This document shows positions 33,331 through 43,326 of a stretch of 64,000 nucleotides of DNA, piece after piece. The translations under genes and the position numbers were made by a program. The notes beneath the pieces are model-generated. The model was given only the letters and a program-made list of their open reading frames with translations, was not told where the DNA came from and ran no database searches. The stretch is taken from assembly GCA_963691705.1 (NCBI GenBank), contig OY829542.1, positions 60,598,427 through 60,662,426 on the forward strand, written 5' to 3'. Every line of letters begins with the position of its first letter. Position 1 is the stretch's first letter. This DNA comes from Viola odorata. Lineage: Eukaryota > Streptophyta > Magnoliopsida > Malpighiales > Violaceae.

Positions 33331-34056
33331 TGTTGAATACTATGTCAGTAAAGAGAAGCAGCAGCATGCTCGCAGCCATTGTGGAGATATGGCACCGTTG
33401 AATATTATGCAATGCACATGCACATGTACGTTGAAGATATAGCATATCTTCCTAAGTGCCTGTTTGGGAAACACTAAAAAGCTGGTTTGGGTTGTAAAAG
33501 TTGGTTTCAAAACTACTGTGCTGTTTGGTGACCTCCTTTTCAAACCAAGCTTCCCAAGAAGCTTCAGTTTGAAACCAAGAAAAACGTTGATTTTGAGAAG
33601 GAGCAATTTGCTCCAGCCCAAAATCAATGGTTTTGAGTAGAGGACGGGAAGCTCACTTTCATTTATTTTTGGACAAAATTATTGAGGGTATTCCTTGTTA
33701 ATTACAAGGATACCAGGTATAAATAAAAAAAATTAACAGCATCCTCCTCATTCTCCCCTCATTTTTCCAGCTTCTCTCTCGACCTCCAGCCCGCACTCCC
33801 TCTTCTTCAATCGATCTCTTCTTCATTTTCCACCCAAATCTTAGCCAAATTCTCTCAAAATTTCACCGATTAATCCTTACATCTATACAAACAAAACCCA
33901 GTGATCAATTTCACAAATCATTCGCCAAATCTTTAGTTGCTTGTTTGCTTGCTTGCTCCGAGATTCAGTTTTTCAGATCAGTAACTAGACAATCATAACT
34001 GTCTCCATCGTCATCACTAGGGATTTGATTTATTGATTTGGAGGAGGAGGAAGAAG

Positions 34057-34324
34057 ATGGGAGAAGCGACACACGCCTCTCTGCGAGTGTCTTTTCTGCT
34101 ACTAATCGCATTCATTTCCTTCAATCAGCTCCGGTCATCTCACGCCGACGACACGGTAAGCACCGGAACATTGTTTCATAAATTACACTTCTATGTACGT
34201 CTCGTGTGTGTATATTATCTGTTTTCATGTATGGATTTCTGAGATTTGAGGTTCTGTTATGTGTAGGTATTGTACGAGTCGTTTGACGGGAAATGGGTTG
34301 TATCTGAGAAGGATGAATATCAAG
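34057..34324 (+). pseudogene. Calnexin fragment (exons 1-2), copy in the Copia 3' LTR
   Basis: Same two exons as at 27983-28250 (34057-34155 and 34267-34324) with the same intron, start codon, signal peptide and VLYESFDGKW. The downstream sequence around 34480-34560 could act as a further exon (AG|GAAAACCC...AAAG|GTCAAT), but I do not recognise its product. Confidence 0.82.
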
Positions 34325-35224
34325 GTAATTTATGACTTAATTACTTTATTCTTTATTAATATTCTGTTATTCATATCAGTTGATGTTTATAGATTTATTG
34401 AGACCATAATGATTGCACTGATTTGGAGAGTTTGATGTGTGAAGTGATTATTTTGAGTTCAGTTCAACTTTATTGAACCAGAGCTGTGCAGGAAAACCCA
34501 TTCCTTGTGCAGTTGTGCTGTGCCGAATCCATCACCCTCTCAACTCCTCTTGCAAAGGTCAATAATTTATTCTCTTGGTTCTTAACCTTGCAATTTCTCT
34601 TGATTATTGTTTTTTCCCACGATTCTTGTTTCTTGTAATCCCTGCCAATGAAATATGCGACTAATGATTAAGATGCATTATTGTTTCCTTTTTTTCTGGG
34701 TGTTCTAATTCATTTTTGGGTTCTGCTTTCCTTTTTCTTAAGAAGAAACTTTAAAGTTAGCTTGTGATTTTGCTCTGTTAAAGTAAAAGAGGACAGTTGC
34801 TTGCTGTGGGATTTGCAATCTGCCTTTTGTATCTTTTCAAATTAGATAAAGGACCTATTTATGATTATTTGTTGGTTAGCTGATATCAGTCTACTTTGTG
34901 TTTCAAATGAGATAGGAGCATTATACATACTTAGATAGGCAGCTAAAAACATCACCATTCCTTACTGTTGTATGCCATTCCAGTTGTGTCTTTTGTGCAC
35001 CCATTAGGATTTTGAATCTGTGATTCCCTTGTTGGACCAGTTTAATAGAAACTTCAATTCCATGTTAAATACCTTCCTCTAAGTGCCATATTTCCTTGAT
35101 CTCATGGATTTTACTGCTTTTGACTATCTGGTAGATATTACAATCCATAGGCATTCAACTGTTATCATGTGGATGTTGTCTATGTAGTGTATCTCATTTG
35201 CAAGTGTTCTACTGGAAATAACCT

Positions 35225-35639
35225 GAAGTTTATTCCGCCGCTACTCCTGCTGCTACTGGTGCTGCACCTGCTGCTGAGGCTAAGAAGGAGGAGAAGGCTG
35301 TGGAGAAAGAGGAGTCTGATGATGTAAGTTTCTTTGCTCTTGTACTGAATTTTCCCGTTATTGCTATGTTTGTTTGGTTTAGGAAAATGATCCTGTGTGT
35401 TTTAGTAGATGATCTAAGGCAGATGTTACTTTCTTCCCAGATAAAAATTGTTTGTTTACTGTATTGATGATAAACATATATGAGAATTACAATTGAAAAT
35501 GGCAAGAGTATCCTGTTTTGTTATTTTTCGCTTCTGTGGTGAACAAATGTGGTCACTTAGACATAACCTTTGTGTTTTTTCCCAAAATTTATTTGTTCTT
35601 TGTTGTTTGCAGGATATGGGTTTCAACCTTTTTGACTGA
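35225..35639 (+). pseudogene. Acidic ribosomal P protein fragment (C-terminal hinge and tail)
   Basis: 35225-35323 encodes an Ala-rich hinge and charged segment (EAKKEEKAVEKEESDD). After a GT-AG intron, 35613-35639 encodes DMGFNLFD and stop. ESDDDMGF(x)LFD is the conserved C-terminus shared by eukaryotic stalk proteins P0/P1/P2/P3, which bind translation factors. The N-terminal exons are absent, so which P protein donated it is undecided. The intron is retained, so this is DNA-level capture. Confidence 0.85.
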
Positions 35640-35659
35640 GTTATCAAGTTCCTTTATGG

Positions 35660-35962
35660 TTGACTAGGTGTTATCGTTTTTCTCCCCCATCTACGAGTGT
35701 CATTAAGATCAATTGTGATGCATCCAAGCTTGATTCGGTAGAGAATGCTGGTATCAGGATAGTTTGCGAAGATCAAGAAGCAAATCTTGTTGATGGTTTG
35801 GCTCTTATTCGCAGGTGCTCTTCAGCCTTGCAAGTAGAAGCTGTTACGGTTTTGGAAGCAGTCGATCTGGCTTTATCCAGAAATATCATCAATGTTATTG
35901 TTGAGACTGATTCTCAGGTTGTTGCAAATTGCATCTCTGATCTGTGTCATGACTATCCTTGA
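35660..35962 (+). pseudogene. LINE-derived RNase H-like fragment (RVT_3 type)
   Basis: About 100 residues with IKINCDAS, then ALQVEAVTVLEAVDLAL and IVETDSQVV: the N-terminal Asp, the Glu-containing helix and the next Asp of the plant non-LTR RNase H domain. It lacks the RT part and is cut by a stop at 35960. It lies 20 bp after the ribosomal P tail inside the Harbinger-like element. Confidence 0.8.
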
Positions 35963-37260
35963 GAAACACATGCTTTGATAGAATGCATTAAGGATCGATC
36001 CTCCTTCTTTTGTAACTTCCCTGATTAATAGGGATCGCCTGCTGTTTTCTCAGGATGTTGATTAATAGAATTTTTCTATCTTACACAAATATATGTTTTT
36101 ATTAAATTAATTACATAAAATTACCTCCTTTGTCGTGATCAATTCTTACCTTTACACATGTGCAATAAGCATTGGGTGAAAACATATCAATTTATGTTCT
36201 TGGGTTGGACACTTGGAAATAAGTATGGGATCGTTTTGATCCTATTTTGATGTTTATATTACCTCAAGATAAATTGTCAAAAAGTTTTACACGTAAATAT
36301 ATATATACATATATATATATATATGATATTTGTATTATTTAATAAATAATTCTTTACATTTTCTTTAGGTTACCATTAATTTTTTTGTTAATTAAAATAT
36401 TTATAAGTTGACGATTTATCACAAAAATATAACAAACTCACTAAAAAAATGTGATTATTCATCAAGTTTTTTTATTTATTATATGTGCCATTACATATTT
36501 CAAAAATATTGTACATTTTGATAAATCTAAAATAGAAATACCAATTATATCATTTAATGTAAGATTGGATATCAATTAGTTAGTGACAATACCAAAATAA
36601 AAAATAAGATCCTAATATTTTAAATATTTAGTAGAGTATTTTAATAATTGAACCATATGGTAAATATTGTAATGTTACTTACCAACTTTTATGTTTATTT
36701 GAATAATATGATGGAGTCAAAGTAGAAATTCATATGTTACATTAATTTCTTAAAAAATTAAAAATATATTATTGATGTATTGGTATAAAAAAAAGTAACT
36801 CAATAGGTAATAGATTAATGATCAATAAATAATTGTGATTTTATATATGTAAAATTTTAAAATAGTGCTCAATATTTAACTTTATTTAATAAAATGTTAA
36901 TTATTTATTTAAAGAAATAAATTTATTTAAATAATTTATATACATACTAAAAAATATTAATTTTAATGCTTGAAATAAATTGTGTCCTTTATAGTTAAAA
37001 GGTTAAAATTGCAGCTTTTAGAAAATCATAGTTAAATTATTTGTTTAGAAAAAAAAATTGAATTAAATTATGTAAATAAATAACACTAAAAATGACTGAT
37101 GCCCTTTATAGTCATTTTACACTCAAACCATAGTTTTAAAAGCAGTGTTTACCAAACACCAAAAACAACTTCTCTTTTCCCACAGCACTTAGAAGTGCTT
37201 CTTCCACAGCACTTTTACCACAGTACTTTTCGGACTAGAACCGGAACGCCAAACATGCCC
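35963..37260. other. AT-rich non-coding right part of the Harbinger-like element
   Basis: Very AT-rich with TATATA runs near 36298-36325. No gene is visible. The last 120 bp (AGCACTTAGAAGTGCTTCTTCC palindromic region to the right TIR) look like subterminal repeats. Confidence 0.5.
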
Positions 37261-37443
37261 TAAGTCTAAGATCAGCTCCATAAGTCCAAGATATGATTTG
37301 CATATCTTGAACATTAAGAATTATTTAGAATTATTAATTTATAGAATTAGGTGTATAAATACTCCTTGTAAACATTATGTAAATTCAAGCAATCCATTAC
37401 AATCTTTTCTCTATTACATTGCTTCACAGTTTCTAACACTTCT

Positions 37444-38689
37444 TATTGGAGCTTCGTATTTAGTTTTATCTGTTTCCTGTCACGGCCTCTTCTTCTTCCG
37501 CCGGCTCCCCACCACCGCCACCAACAGCTTCAATTTTTCTTTTTCTTTCTCCTAAACACGACGACACGTGTAAGTCGTAGAAGGAGTCGACGACACGTCT
37601 AATGCTATATCATTTGATTCACTTCTAAAACTAAAAGCTTAATTAAGACTTGAGGCAAATTAGTACGAAGACATTCTTAAAAGTTACTTAAAATAGTATT
37701 TGATTGATGTAATGTACACAGTACTCTTAAGAACATAGTTTTTTGTGTCACCTTCATTTGTTTTTTCTTATTTCCTAATTGTCTTGAAATTTCCATTTAT
37801 ACTTTTCGATTTTTTTCCTTTCCCTTTTCCTTAAACATTATATTGAAACGAGCAAGAAAAAAGAAAAAGAGAGAAATGAGAGAAAAAAGAAAAAAAGTAG
37901 TGGTGGGATGACCGTTTCTGTTTTTTTCTGTTTTTTTACTTTTCCAAATTTATTTCGCATTTTTTAATATTTTATAATTTTCTGTAAAAAAATCTGGAAT
38001 TTTTTGTCCTATTGATAACATTTTTTTAAGATATTTTTTTCAAAATTTCCCTTTTCTTTCTCATATTTACTTGATTTTTAAATTTTATCTATTCTTAAAA
38101 AAAAATTGGCACATGGGCCCAATCTAACACAAAAATTATTAAAATATTAATATTTGACGGGTTTGTCTTCATTAAGTGTTTTTGTCATGGCGGGACCAAA
38201 ATAAATAGACGAAGGAAATATTGGGATCAGATAAAACCAAAAAAATATTTAAAGTTAAAATAATCATTTTGCAAACCTTAGGGATCGCCCAGTGTATTAA
38301 ACTTTACTGTATGATCATGTTCAATCAGTCTAAAAGTAAATAAAGATGTACTATAAATTATGTATAAATTATAGAAACACTTACAATTTAAGAAAGAAAA
38401 AAAAAACCAATTAGTGTATACCATCCTTATAATTTAAGATAATAGGTTAAATCTGTGGTATTGTAACGATAATTAATAATATAACCAAAAGAAAAAGAAA
38501 AAGAGAAACTGGGTCATCAAAACCTTGTTGTGAAAGAGAAGTTAAACAAGATATGAAAGCATAGAATTAGGCAATTATTTTGATTGCTTGCACGTTTGCA
38601 CGTATTGATCCCTCCACACTTTTGTATTCTCATCTCTACATATACTTTCATATCTCAAACCTTTCCTGATGAACTCAGCAACAACAATA
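37444..38689. other. Intergenic region: displaced hexosaminidase upstream DNA and VPS62 promoter
   Basis: Follows the CTTCT duplication. The first 150 bp contain ACACGTGT (about 37564), a G-box-like site that may have belonged to the hexosaminidase promoter. The rest is AT-rich. The 5' UTR of the VPS62 gene should lie just before 38690. I see no other gene. Confidence 0.45.
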
Positions 38690-40437
38690 ATGGGTAACTC
38701 TTCTTCCTTAATTCCTCCAAAACTTGTCACCAAGAAACATAAACCATTGCCTATTGAAACCAAATTCAACCTACCATCACCCTTACCGTCTTGGCCACAA
38801 GGTAACTAATACTAAAATCTTTGCTAATTTGTTTGGAACTTCACATGATTATAGCTATTTTTTTGCATGAACTAACAGGTGATGGATTCGCAAATCGGAT
38901 AATTGATTTGGGAGGTGGATTGAAGGTGTGCCACATATCTTCATTCTCTAAGATTTGGGCTACGAACGAAGGCGGACCGGACAATCTTGGTGCATCCTTC
39001 TATGAGCCATCAGAAATTCCTGATGGGTTCTCCATGTTAGGCTGCTACAGTCAACCAAACAACATGAAGCTCTTTGGTTGGGTTCTTGCGGCGAAAGACG
39101 AGATTGGAGGAGTATTGTCCGAACCAATTGATTACACTCTTGTTTGGAGCAGCAACTCTTCAAGAATCAAGCAGCAAGGGGTTGGCTACATTTGGTTACC
39201 CAAACCCCCTCCTGGCTACAATTCTGTAGGCCTTCTCGTCACAAATTCCCCTGTCAAGCCTCCTCTCCACAAAATCCGCTGCGTTCGATCTGAATTCACT
39301 GAGAAATGCCATATCTATGCATGGATATGGGGATTAGGCAAGGAAATGGATGCAGCAGGATTCAATGTATGCACCCTGTGGCCTACCAGCACAGGCACAG
39401 AAGCTATGGGTGTAGGAACATTTATAGCCCAGGATGGTACTTCTTCTGACCCTGACAAACTCTCCCTGGCATGTCTGAAGAACACCAATTCCGAATCATC
39501 CAATTCTATTCCAAATCTAAACCAAGTCGAGGCAATTTTTAGGACTTACGCTCCTAGGATTTACTTCCATCCTAACGAACAATACTTTCCTTCGTCGGTC
39601 ACTTGGTTTTTTCAAAACGGGGCCTTGCTCTACAAGAAAGGAGAGGAATCAAAACCTGTCCCAATCGAAGCAACGGGGTTCAATCTTCCGCAAGGCGGAT
39701 CGAATGATGGTACATTCTGGCTAGACCTTCCGATTGACGAAAGCGCGAAGGAGAGGGTAAAGAAAGGGGACTTAGGAAACTCTCAAGTATATCTACACAT
39801 AAAACAAATGCTGGGCGCAACCTGTACTGACATAGCTGTGTGGGTTTTTTACCCTTTCAATGGCCCGGCAAGAGCTAAGGTGGAGTTCATCAACATCCCA
39901 TTAGGGAAAATAGGACAACATGTTGGTGATTGGGAGCACGTGACGTTACGAGTCAGCAATTTCACCGGAGAGCTACAGAGCGTTTATTTCGCGCAGCACG
40001 GGGGAGGGACGTGGGTCAGCGCTTCGGAACTCGAGTTTCAGGATGGGAACAGAGTAGTTGCCTATTCTGCCTTACATGGTCATCCAATGTATCCAAAACC
40101 AGGATTGGTGTTGCAAGGGAGTGGAGGATTAGGCATCAGGAACGATTCTGCTAAGAGTAAAATGGTATTGGACACAGGAGAAAAGTTTACATTAGTAGCA
40201 GCAGAGTATTTAGGAAATGTCGTGAAAGAGCCAGATTGGCTGAATTACTGCAGGGAATGGGGTCCTAAAATTAGTTATAACATTGAAGGAGAGATCAAGA
40301 AAGTGGAGAAATTGCTACCTGGAAAACTCAAATCTGCATTTGACAAGTTCGTCAGGGGCCTACCAAGTGAAGTACTAGGGGAAGAAGGGCCTACAGGTCC
40401 AAAAATGAAAAGGAGTTGGGATGGAGATGAAGTTTGA
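38690..40437 (+). CDS. VPS62/DUF946 family protein, 2 exons
   Basis: Exon 38690-38801 and exon 38879-40437 join (phase 1) to 556 residues. The start MGNSSS at 38690 is preferred over an intronic ATG at 38821, because the short first exon gives a natural N-terminus and canonical GT-AG splice sites. MGNSSS fits an N-myristoylation signal (Gly2, Ser6), suggesting membrane attachment (inference). Family motifs include FSKIWATNEGGPD, PPPGYNSVGLLVT, FRTYAPRIYFHPNEQYFPSSV, YPFNGPARAKVEF, GQHVGDWEHVTLR and the C-terminal CREWGPKISYN. Plant DUF946 proteins are related to yeast Vps62, implicated in vacuolar sorting; the plant role is largely unknown. The frame is intact and codon use is ordinary. Confidence 0.93.
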
Positions 40438-40840
40438 TTTGTTTGCATCAGAAATTGTGTTCTAGATTATCATAGAATTAGTCTGCATATTAACAACCTG
40501 AAACTATGTAATTAATGGTATTATTACTGAATAAACAGAACATATAAGTAATCCATTGATCGCATAATCCCAACTATAGGTCGTTTTCTACTCGCAATAC
40601 ATGGTATTTAAAAGTGGTGTAAAAGATGGTAAACTATGTGCAAACAAAACAAGAAAAAAGTCAGGGAACTGAAAAGAGGAAGCCACTAATTGAGCAACAT
40701 GACAAAGACAGAAGGACTAAAATTTGAACATCAGGTCCCAAATTAATCACTCAGGTACGCAATATACTAACCATAGGAATACGAGAATTTTAGTACATCT
40801 TCCAAATCACCATCATCCAGGGGAACACAAGCAATTTCGC
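40438..40840. other. Convergent 3' UTRs
   Basis: AT-rich sequence between the VPS62 stop (+) and the stop of the minus-strand gene at 40841. No gene is seen. Confidence 0.5.
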
Positions 40841-41414
40841 TTATTGAAAAATTACACAAAAATATAACTGCCATACCCAATTAAGTGATGATGGATGTTC
40901 CATAAAAGAAACTTGTTTAGCGACAGCCTCACTTCTCATATAAGGAAGTCGTTGCAGGACAGCCTGAAATTGATATTAGTGGGCATTAAACAGTCAAATT
41001 CTGCAATTTTCAAGGCACTAACAAGAATCGCTATTCAACAGCACAGCCTACCTTCCTGAAAGCACTTGGATTTGCAATCCCCTGAATTTGTACATCATCG
41101 CTCGCTTGGCGTCTCACTCCTACATGCTCAATCCTCAAAGAATACAGACCAGAACGAGACTGCAAATAACCTGACAGCATCACAAGCAGACCGAACTGAT
41201 TACGCCAGGTCTAACTTTTAAAATACATACACGATCCACTCCCCACGCACATAGCTGTAGTTACACAAAAATTCTACTAAACCATCAACACATAACAACT
41301 TCAAGCAAGCAATTTTTTACCTTGCTCAATTACAACATCTGCAACCGAAGGCAAGAAAATATGCTTCTCCTTCTTTAAAACCCAGAAAAATGGCAATGCC
41401 ACTGGCCTTGTAAC
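40841..41414 (-). CDS. Unidentified protein, last three exons only
   Basis: Minus-strand exons 41321-41414, 41052-41170 and 40841-40963 join in frame with GT-AG borders and end in TAA. They encode about 111 residues including VALPFFWVLKKEKHIF, GLYSLRIEHVGVRRQ, IQGIANPSAFRKAVLQRLP. The pattern of a beta-strand-rich segment ending in a ...IANPxAFRxAVLxR helix resembles bacterial-type PH (bPH_2/DUF304) domains of plastid membrane proteins, but I cannot confirm this. Upstream exons were not found; a hAT-like element sits 80 bp upstream in what would be the preceding intron. Could be a working gene with distant exons or a truncated remnant. Confidence 0.55.
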
Positions 41415-41913
41415 CTGAACTATACCGAAAAGTTTAGTCAGCACAATAACTAAAGAAACCATCTTTGGCGGCCCATAATATGCTACTAATCACAACAGTG
41501 GCGCCCGTTAGGACCGGGGGGGGGGGGGCGCATAACTTTTTAATTTTAATTTTTTAAATATATATAATTACTTAATTAGTAAATTTAATGGTAAAAAAGA
41601 AGAAGAAAAAAAAACCAATTTCCTTCTCTCCCTCTCCCCCTCCCCGTATCCTCTTCCTCCCTCTGTCTCTCCCTCAACCCAATTTTTACTATTAAACCAC
41701 TCTAATTACCTCCAAATCCTTTCAAAATTGAAACTTTAATTCCTAATCCTTCTCTAAACAAAACCCAACCAATTTCACTCAAAAAATATCCAAATTTTTT
41801 CAGAAATCCGAAAACCCCAATTCAAAACCTAACCCCTAAAATTTTCGGATTTCCTAAATCATCCTGCTTTACTAGTTGCTGCTTATTTGTTGTTTGATTC
41901 TGTATGGTTGTAG

Positions 41914-42482
41914 GCAACAAGATGAGTTGGATGAGCTTAGTGCTAGTGTGGAGAGAATCGGTGGTGTTGGGCTAACCATACATGAAGAACTACTTTCCCA
42001 GGTTAGGATTCTCTGGATTCATGTTATTTGTGATGCCTCTACTCAATCTCCTCTGGTAGAAGCTATCATAATACCTTTTAGTTTGTGTAGGTCTTTGCAA
42101 AGATTTGATACAATTTTTATTGTAATTTTGACTGACACATTAAATGTGCTCCTGTTTGATTCTGTTGAGGATTTACATCGAATTAATTGCTAAAGCTTAA
42201 ACTTGGTGTTTCAGGAAAAGATCATAGATGACCTGGGTATGGAAATGGAAAGTACATCAAACCGACTCGATTTTGTTCAGGTTGTTCCCTTATTACTGTA
42301 CTTTTGTATGATGTAACTGTTGTACTTTTCATCCTGTGCTCACAGTTTGATTGGATCTTTTTGCATGGCAGAAAAAAGTGGGTATGGTCATGAAGAAGGC
42401 TGGTGCGAAGGGGCAAATTATGATAATATTGTTTCTGGTAGTTTTGTTCATCATCCTGTTTGTTTTGGTATTCATTACATAG
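41914..42482 (+). pseudogene. SYP61-type syntaxin, 3' exons captured by a hAT-like element
   Basis: Exons 41914-42001, 42215-42280 and 42372-42482 join in frame and end in TAG. They encode the Qc SNARE motif (QDELDELSASVERIGGVGLT, RLDFVQKKVGMVMKKAGAKG) and a C-terminal membrane anchor (IMIILFLVVLFIILFVLVF). SYP61 is a trans-Golgi network SNARE. The N-terminal Habc domain is absent. The piece is undamaged, so a truncated SNARE-TM protein could in principle be made if transcribed (inference). Confidence 0.88.
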
Positions 42483-42871
42483 TCCATAGAAAAAGCAGCT
42501 ACTGATAGTAGTATATAAGATTTTTATCTTTGGGAATGAGCATATGTGTCCTGAAGAATACAGAAGTATTGGATTGGTGACGAACAAGTAGATGGTGTAA
42601 GAATTTTGATGTCTTTAAAGGGATTTGATTTTGAGCGACTTGAGTTACAAACATCATTGTAAGACTGCTGGTTCGGATCAAGCTTGACCTGTTTTTGATT
42701 GTCTTTGCATGTAATTGTTGTTGGAAGTTGGAACATTTACTCTTAATCTGCTTAGTTTTTAAAGTTTATGCTTTACTCTTCAATTAATATTAGTATTATT
42801 ATTTTCACCAATTCTTTGTTCTGTTAGCTTCTTGTCAATTATCTTATTCGAGTTATGTTCATATGTAACAG

Positions 42872-43192
42872 ATACTCCCAGTTATGCTAGATGTTGGCAC
42901 TAACAATCAAAAGCTGCTTGAAGATCGCCTTTGTGAGTAATGCCTTCTTATTTTTTGTTCCATAAGAGAAAAAAAGGAGGGTCTCAAATATATCACGTTT
43001 ATGGAGTATGACTGGGTTTTACAAAGATGCTTAAAATTCCTCTTTATGGAATCACTATAAGTCTCTTTCTGTGTCTTTTGTTTGACAGATTTAGGACTTA
43101 GACAACCTAGGCTGGAAGGAGAAGAGTATATGGAAATTGTTGATTAATTCATGGAAGCGGTTCACACACGTTGGCCTAAAGCCATTGTACAG
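42872..43192 (+). pseudogene. NAD-dependent malic enzyme fragment
   Basis: Exon 42872-42932 encodes ILPVMLDVGTNNQKLLEDRL, and exon 43089-43192 continues YLGLRQPRLEGEEYMEIVD, a stop (TAA at 43145), then FMEAVHTRWPKAIVQ. This is the malic-enzyme N-domain; the sequence resembles mitochondrial NAD-ME rather than plastid NADP-ME. The internal stop and the loss of the donor after position 43192 show that it is not functional. Confidence 0.87.
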
Positions 43193-43326
43193 GCATGGTT
43201 TGTCTGTTAAATGGATAATTTTGTATTGCTATAATAATTATTGATGAAAATGTAGATATTTTATAGGTAATTTTTTTTTATTTTGTTCTCCAAGCATCGT
43301 TGTCAGACTCCGCCATTGAATCACAA

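Larger units (their letters stand above)
33456..37260. mobile_element. PIF/Harbinger-like non-autonomous transposon carrying gene fragments
   Basis: Left end GTGCCTGTTTGGGAA and right end CGCCAAACATGCCC (inverse GGGCATGTTTGGCG) are imperfect terminal inverted repeats. The flanks are TAA on both sides (33453-33455 and 37261-37263), as expected for the 3-bp TSD of PIF/Harbinger. It carries fragments of calnexin (34057-34324), an acidic ribosomal P protein (35225-35639) and a LINE-type RNase H (35660-35962), then an AT-rich tail. No transposase is visible. Superfamily assignment rests on TIR and TSD only. Confidence 0.65.
27257..37438 (+). mobile_element. Ty1/Copia retrotransposon whose LTRs contain a captured-gene transposon
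   Basis: The 5' LTR is 27257-28632 and the 3' LTR 33331-37438, both TGTTGAATAC...GTTTCTAACA. The 5-bp duplication CTTCT flanks it (27252-27256 and 37439-37443). PBS at 28633, PPT AAGGGGGGA at 33322-33330. The domain order protease-integrase-RT-RNase H identifies Copia. The LTRs differ in length by 2.7 kb because of a deletion in the 5' copy. Gag is almost entirely missing and integrase has an internal deletion, so the element is non-autonomous. Confidence 0.93.
33331..37438 (+). repeat. Copia 3' LTR (4.1 kb, full with nested DNA transposon)
   Basis: 125 bp of LTR, then the 3.8-kb Harbinger-like insertion (33456-37260), then 178 bp of LTR ending GTTTCTAACA. Without the insertion the ancestral LTR would be about 300 bp, an ordinary Copia size. 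Confidence 0.88.
41496..43318 (+). mobile_element. hAT-like transposon carrying syntaxin and malic enzyme fragments
   Basis: Left end CAGTGGCGCCCG and right end GACTCCGCCATTG (inverse CAATGGCGGAG) are short hAT-type inverted repeats, flanked by the perfect 8-bp duplication AATCACAA (41488-41495 and 43319-43326). It is 1.82 kb long with a G-run at 41517-41529 and no transposase. A pyrimidine-rich leader (about 41625-41680) is followed by three SYP61-type exons and two NAD-malic enzyme exons, all with introns. Confidence 0.85.

Noticed and set aside
36298..36325. Origin or matrix-attachment site
   Set aside because: TATATA dinucleotide runs are common in AT-rich plant DNA and nothing else supports a function.
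41517..41529. Functional G-quadruplex or telomeric seed
   Set aside because: A single G homopolymer next to the hAT end; neither a telomere repeat nor a four-tract motif.
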